This document shows positions 7,662 to 8,892 of a stretch of 8,892 nt of DNA, piece by piece. A model generated the notes under the pieces. That model was not told where the DNA came from. It was given only the letters and a program-made list of their open reading frames with translations, and made no database searches. Positions within the stretch are counted from its first letter, which is position 1; every line of letters begins with the position of its first letter. The translations under genes and the position numbers were made by a program. Source of the DNA: Gammaproteobacteria bacterium (GTDB taxonomy: Bacteria; Pseudomonadota; Gammaproteobacteria; Steroidobacterales; Rariloculaceae); NCBI GenBank assembly GCA_004357505.1, contig SMWC01000153.1, forward strand, positions 1-8,892, given 5' to 3'.

Positions 7662-8132
7662 TTACAAGGCCCTCATTGTCATGGCTGCCTGCAGGCTGTA
7701 GCTGTTCGTCGCGGTATTCCCGCCGTAGAAGAAACCGGGAATGAAAACGAAGATCGCCGCATACGGATAGGCGACAGAGACAGACACATTGCCGCCGCCG
7801 GCACCGGCCACCGTCACAGCGCTGGTAGTCAAGTCCGGCAGGAGCGCGCTTCCGGTGCCGGCGGTATTGCCATACACGACGAGATTCTGTGCCTGGGCCC
7901 GCACAGCGCCGTTAATACTGACGACGCCGGTCGATCCCACCAACGCGTTGGCCGCAACGTAACGAACTCCGTCACGAACAGACTTGGTCAGCGTGTTGTA
8001 CTGCAGGAACGCGCGCCCGAACTCCGCTGTCGCCATGATCAGTATTAAGCAGATCGGCAAGACGATGACAAATTCGACTATCGCGGCACCCTTGGTCCGG
8101 GAGCGTACGCATTTTGCACCGAATCTCTTCAT
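7662..8132 (-). CDS. tadE: TadE-like pseudopilin (first of tandem pair)
   Basis: This is a 156-residue protein with a basic leader (KRFGAKCVRSRTKG) and then AAIVEFVIVLPICLILIMAT, a textbook TadE N-terminus. Cleavage after Gly15 would leave Glu20 at +5 followed by Phe. The helix runs to about residue 36 and continues as AEFGRAFLQYNTLTKSVRDG, with the Arg-Asp-Gly and RYVA elements common in TadE. The external part is Gly/Ala/Val-rich (about 90-120), and the end (SYSLQAAMTMRAL) is typical of the family. It probably is a pseudopilin processed by the Tad prepilin peptidase, which is not in this window. ATG lies nine bases after the tadG-like stop, with TAAGG nearby. No other start is plausible. 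Confidence 0.9.
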   Translation of the reverse strand: MKRFGAKCVRSRTKGAAIVEFVIVLPICLILIMATAEFGRAFLQYNTLTKSVRDGVRYVAANALVGSTGVVSINGAVRAQAQNLVVYGNTAGTGSALLPDLTTSAVTVAGAGGGNVSVSVAYPYAAIFVFIPGFFYGGNTATNSYSLQAAMTMRAL

Positions 8133-8141
8133 GCCTGTGCC

Positions 8142-8892
8142 TTAGGACGCCGTAGCACTCTCATCCTTGTAAAGTTGAATGATGTAAGGCCCGGGGCCGG
8201 TGCTCGGGACCGAGCTTGGCCGGCCCGTGATCGGACAACCGTTTTCGATGAACTGGCCGTAGACGTCGCCGCCGTCGGGCGGCTTTTCGACTGGCTGTAA
8301 CAGGTAGAAGCAGAGGAACCCAAGAATCGGCACGTCACCCTGGCCGTTCGTCGTGGTGGAGCAGTCGCCGATAGGTGCCGCGAGCACGCGGCGGTTGAAC
8401 GCGCCGATGCCGTAGTCCTCGATCGGATCATTGTCGTAGTAATGGTTGTCGATCGCGTACTGGTAATCGTCAAAGTCGTAGAAAGTGTAGTCGTTCGGGT
8501 TCGCGGGCAGCGGCGCGCCTTCATAGCAAATCTTGTCGATCATGACTTCGCCGTCCACTTCGCATTCGTAGGTCAGCGGCGGCGTCACCGCCGCGACGAC
8601 GACATCCGGCGGATATACCAATTCCGTACCGTTCATCGGCCCCGAGTAGATACCGAAGCGCGTGTTGAGGCCCTGGGCAACCGGACCGACGGTATTACCC
8701 GGTTCCGTAGGAACCGTGTCACCCGTCGACAGACAATCGTCGTAGCTTCCCGCCATCGCCTCGCGCACATCGGCCCCGCCTTGACCGTCACCCAGCCTGA
8801 TCAGTTGGAAGTTGCCTGCCCCGATGTCGAACTCGTTGGTTGAGGCTTTCAATATCGAGGCAACACCGAGCGTATAACCGTAAGTGTCGTCC
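8142..8892 (-). CDS. TadG-like Flp pilus assembly protein, C-terminal part (5' end cut by window edge)
   Basis: The frame is open to the right edge, so only the last 249 codons are seen. The TTG at 8850-8852 is internal and not a start, because the frame continues upstream (DDTYGYTLGVASI). The visible part has the motif GDTVPTEPGNTVGPVAQGLN (residues 57-76 of the visible part), which recurs in TadE/TadG-like proteins, and later FNRRVLAAPIGDC and GDVPILGFLCFYLL, a conserved end block of that family. No N-terminal membrane helix is visible and it would lie outside the window. TadG-like proteins are envelope-anchored components encoded with TadE/TadF. There are six cysteines (visible positions 53, 110, 122, 177, 194 and 219) and an Asp/Tyr/Asn-rich stretch (about 134-160). 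The C-terminus is a short tail ending ESATAS. The family is fairly secure; whether the N-terminal part is usual cannot be judged. Confidence 0.8.
   Translation of the reverse strand, partial: DDTYGYTLGVASILKASTNEFDIGAGNFQLIRLGDGQGGADVREAMAGSYDDCLSTGDTVPTEPGNTVGPVAQGLNTRFGIYSGPMNGTELVYPPDVVVAAVTPPLTYECEVDGEVMIDKICYEGAPLPANPNDYTFYDFDDYQYAIDNHYYDNDPIEDYGIGAFNRRVLAAPIGDCSTTTNGQGDVPILGFLCFYLLQPVEKPPDGGDVYGQFIENGCPITGRPSSVPSTGPGPYIIQLYKDESATAS

Noticed and set aside
8129..8524. 131-codon minus-strand frame overlapping the tadG-like gene
   Set aside because: A Thr/Ser/Arg-rich shift-frame translation. The other minus frame carries conserved TadG-like motifs.
8578..8592. Short inverted repeat GGCGGCGTCACCGCC
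   Set aside because: Only a five-base stem, inside coding sequence, with no run of T after it. Not a terminator.
8850..8852. TTG as a possible start of the tadG-like gene
   Set aside because: The frame stays open upstream to the window edge, and the protein would lack its N-terminal anchor. It is an internal codon.

Overview
The window is a single minus-strand gene cluster with no gap longer than 27 bases between genes. It encodes the assembly machinery of a Tad (tight adherence, Flp-type) type IVc pilus. The last gene is a Wzz/GumC-type polysaccharide chain-length protein that leaves through the low-coordinate edge. The gene set, the lipoprotein signal on TadD and the use of a Wzz-type protein point to a Gram-negative bacterium with moderately high GC, probably a proteobacterium. 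I cannot name a genus.

In transcription order, from high to low coordinates, the genes are: the C-terminal part of a TadG-like protein (cut by the right edge); two tandem TadE-like pseudopilins; CpaE/TadZ, the pilus localisation ATPase; CpaF/TadA, the assembly motor ATPase; TadB and TadC, the inner-membrane platform; a TadD-like TPR lipoprotein with an added C-terminal SH3b-like domain; and a Wzz/GumC-like polysaccharide co-polymerase (cut by the left edge). The eight junctions have spacers of 9, 1, 27, 9, 4, 9, 8 and 2 bases, so one polycistronic mRNA is likely. Its promoter must lie to the right of the window and its terminator to the left.

In the pathway, CpaF hydrolyses ATP under the TadB/TadC platform to push Flp pilin into a fibre. 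CpaE/TadZ places the machine in the cell. TadE and TadG-like proteins are minor pseudopilin or envelope components, and TadD supports the outer-membrane channel. The pilin, prepilin peptidase, secretin and CpaB/RcpC are not in the window and are presumably upstream. The unexpected part is the end of the operon: a TadD with a domain that may bind the cell wall, followed two bases later by an exopolysaccharide chain-length protein that begins with TTG. This suggests that pilus assembly and surface polysaccharide production are coupled in one transcript.

I saw no RNA genes, insertion sequences, CRISPR arrays, promoters or terminators. All other open frames of note lie antisense to, or in another frame of, these genes.
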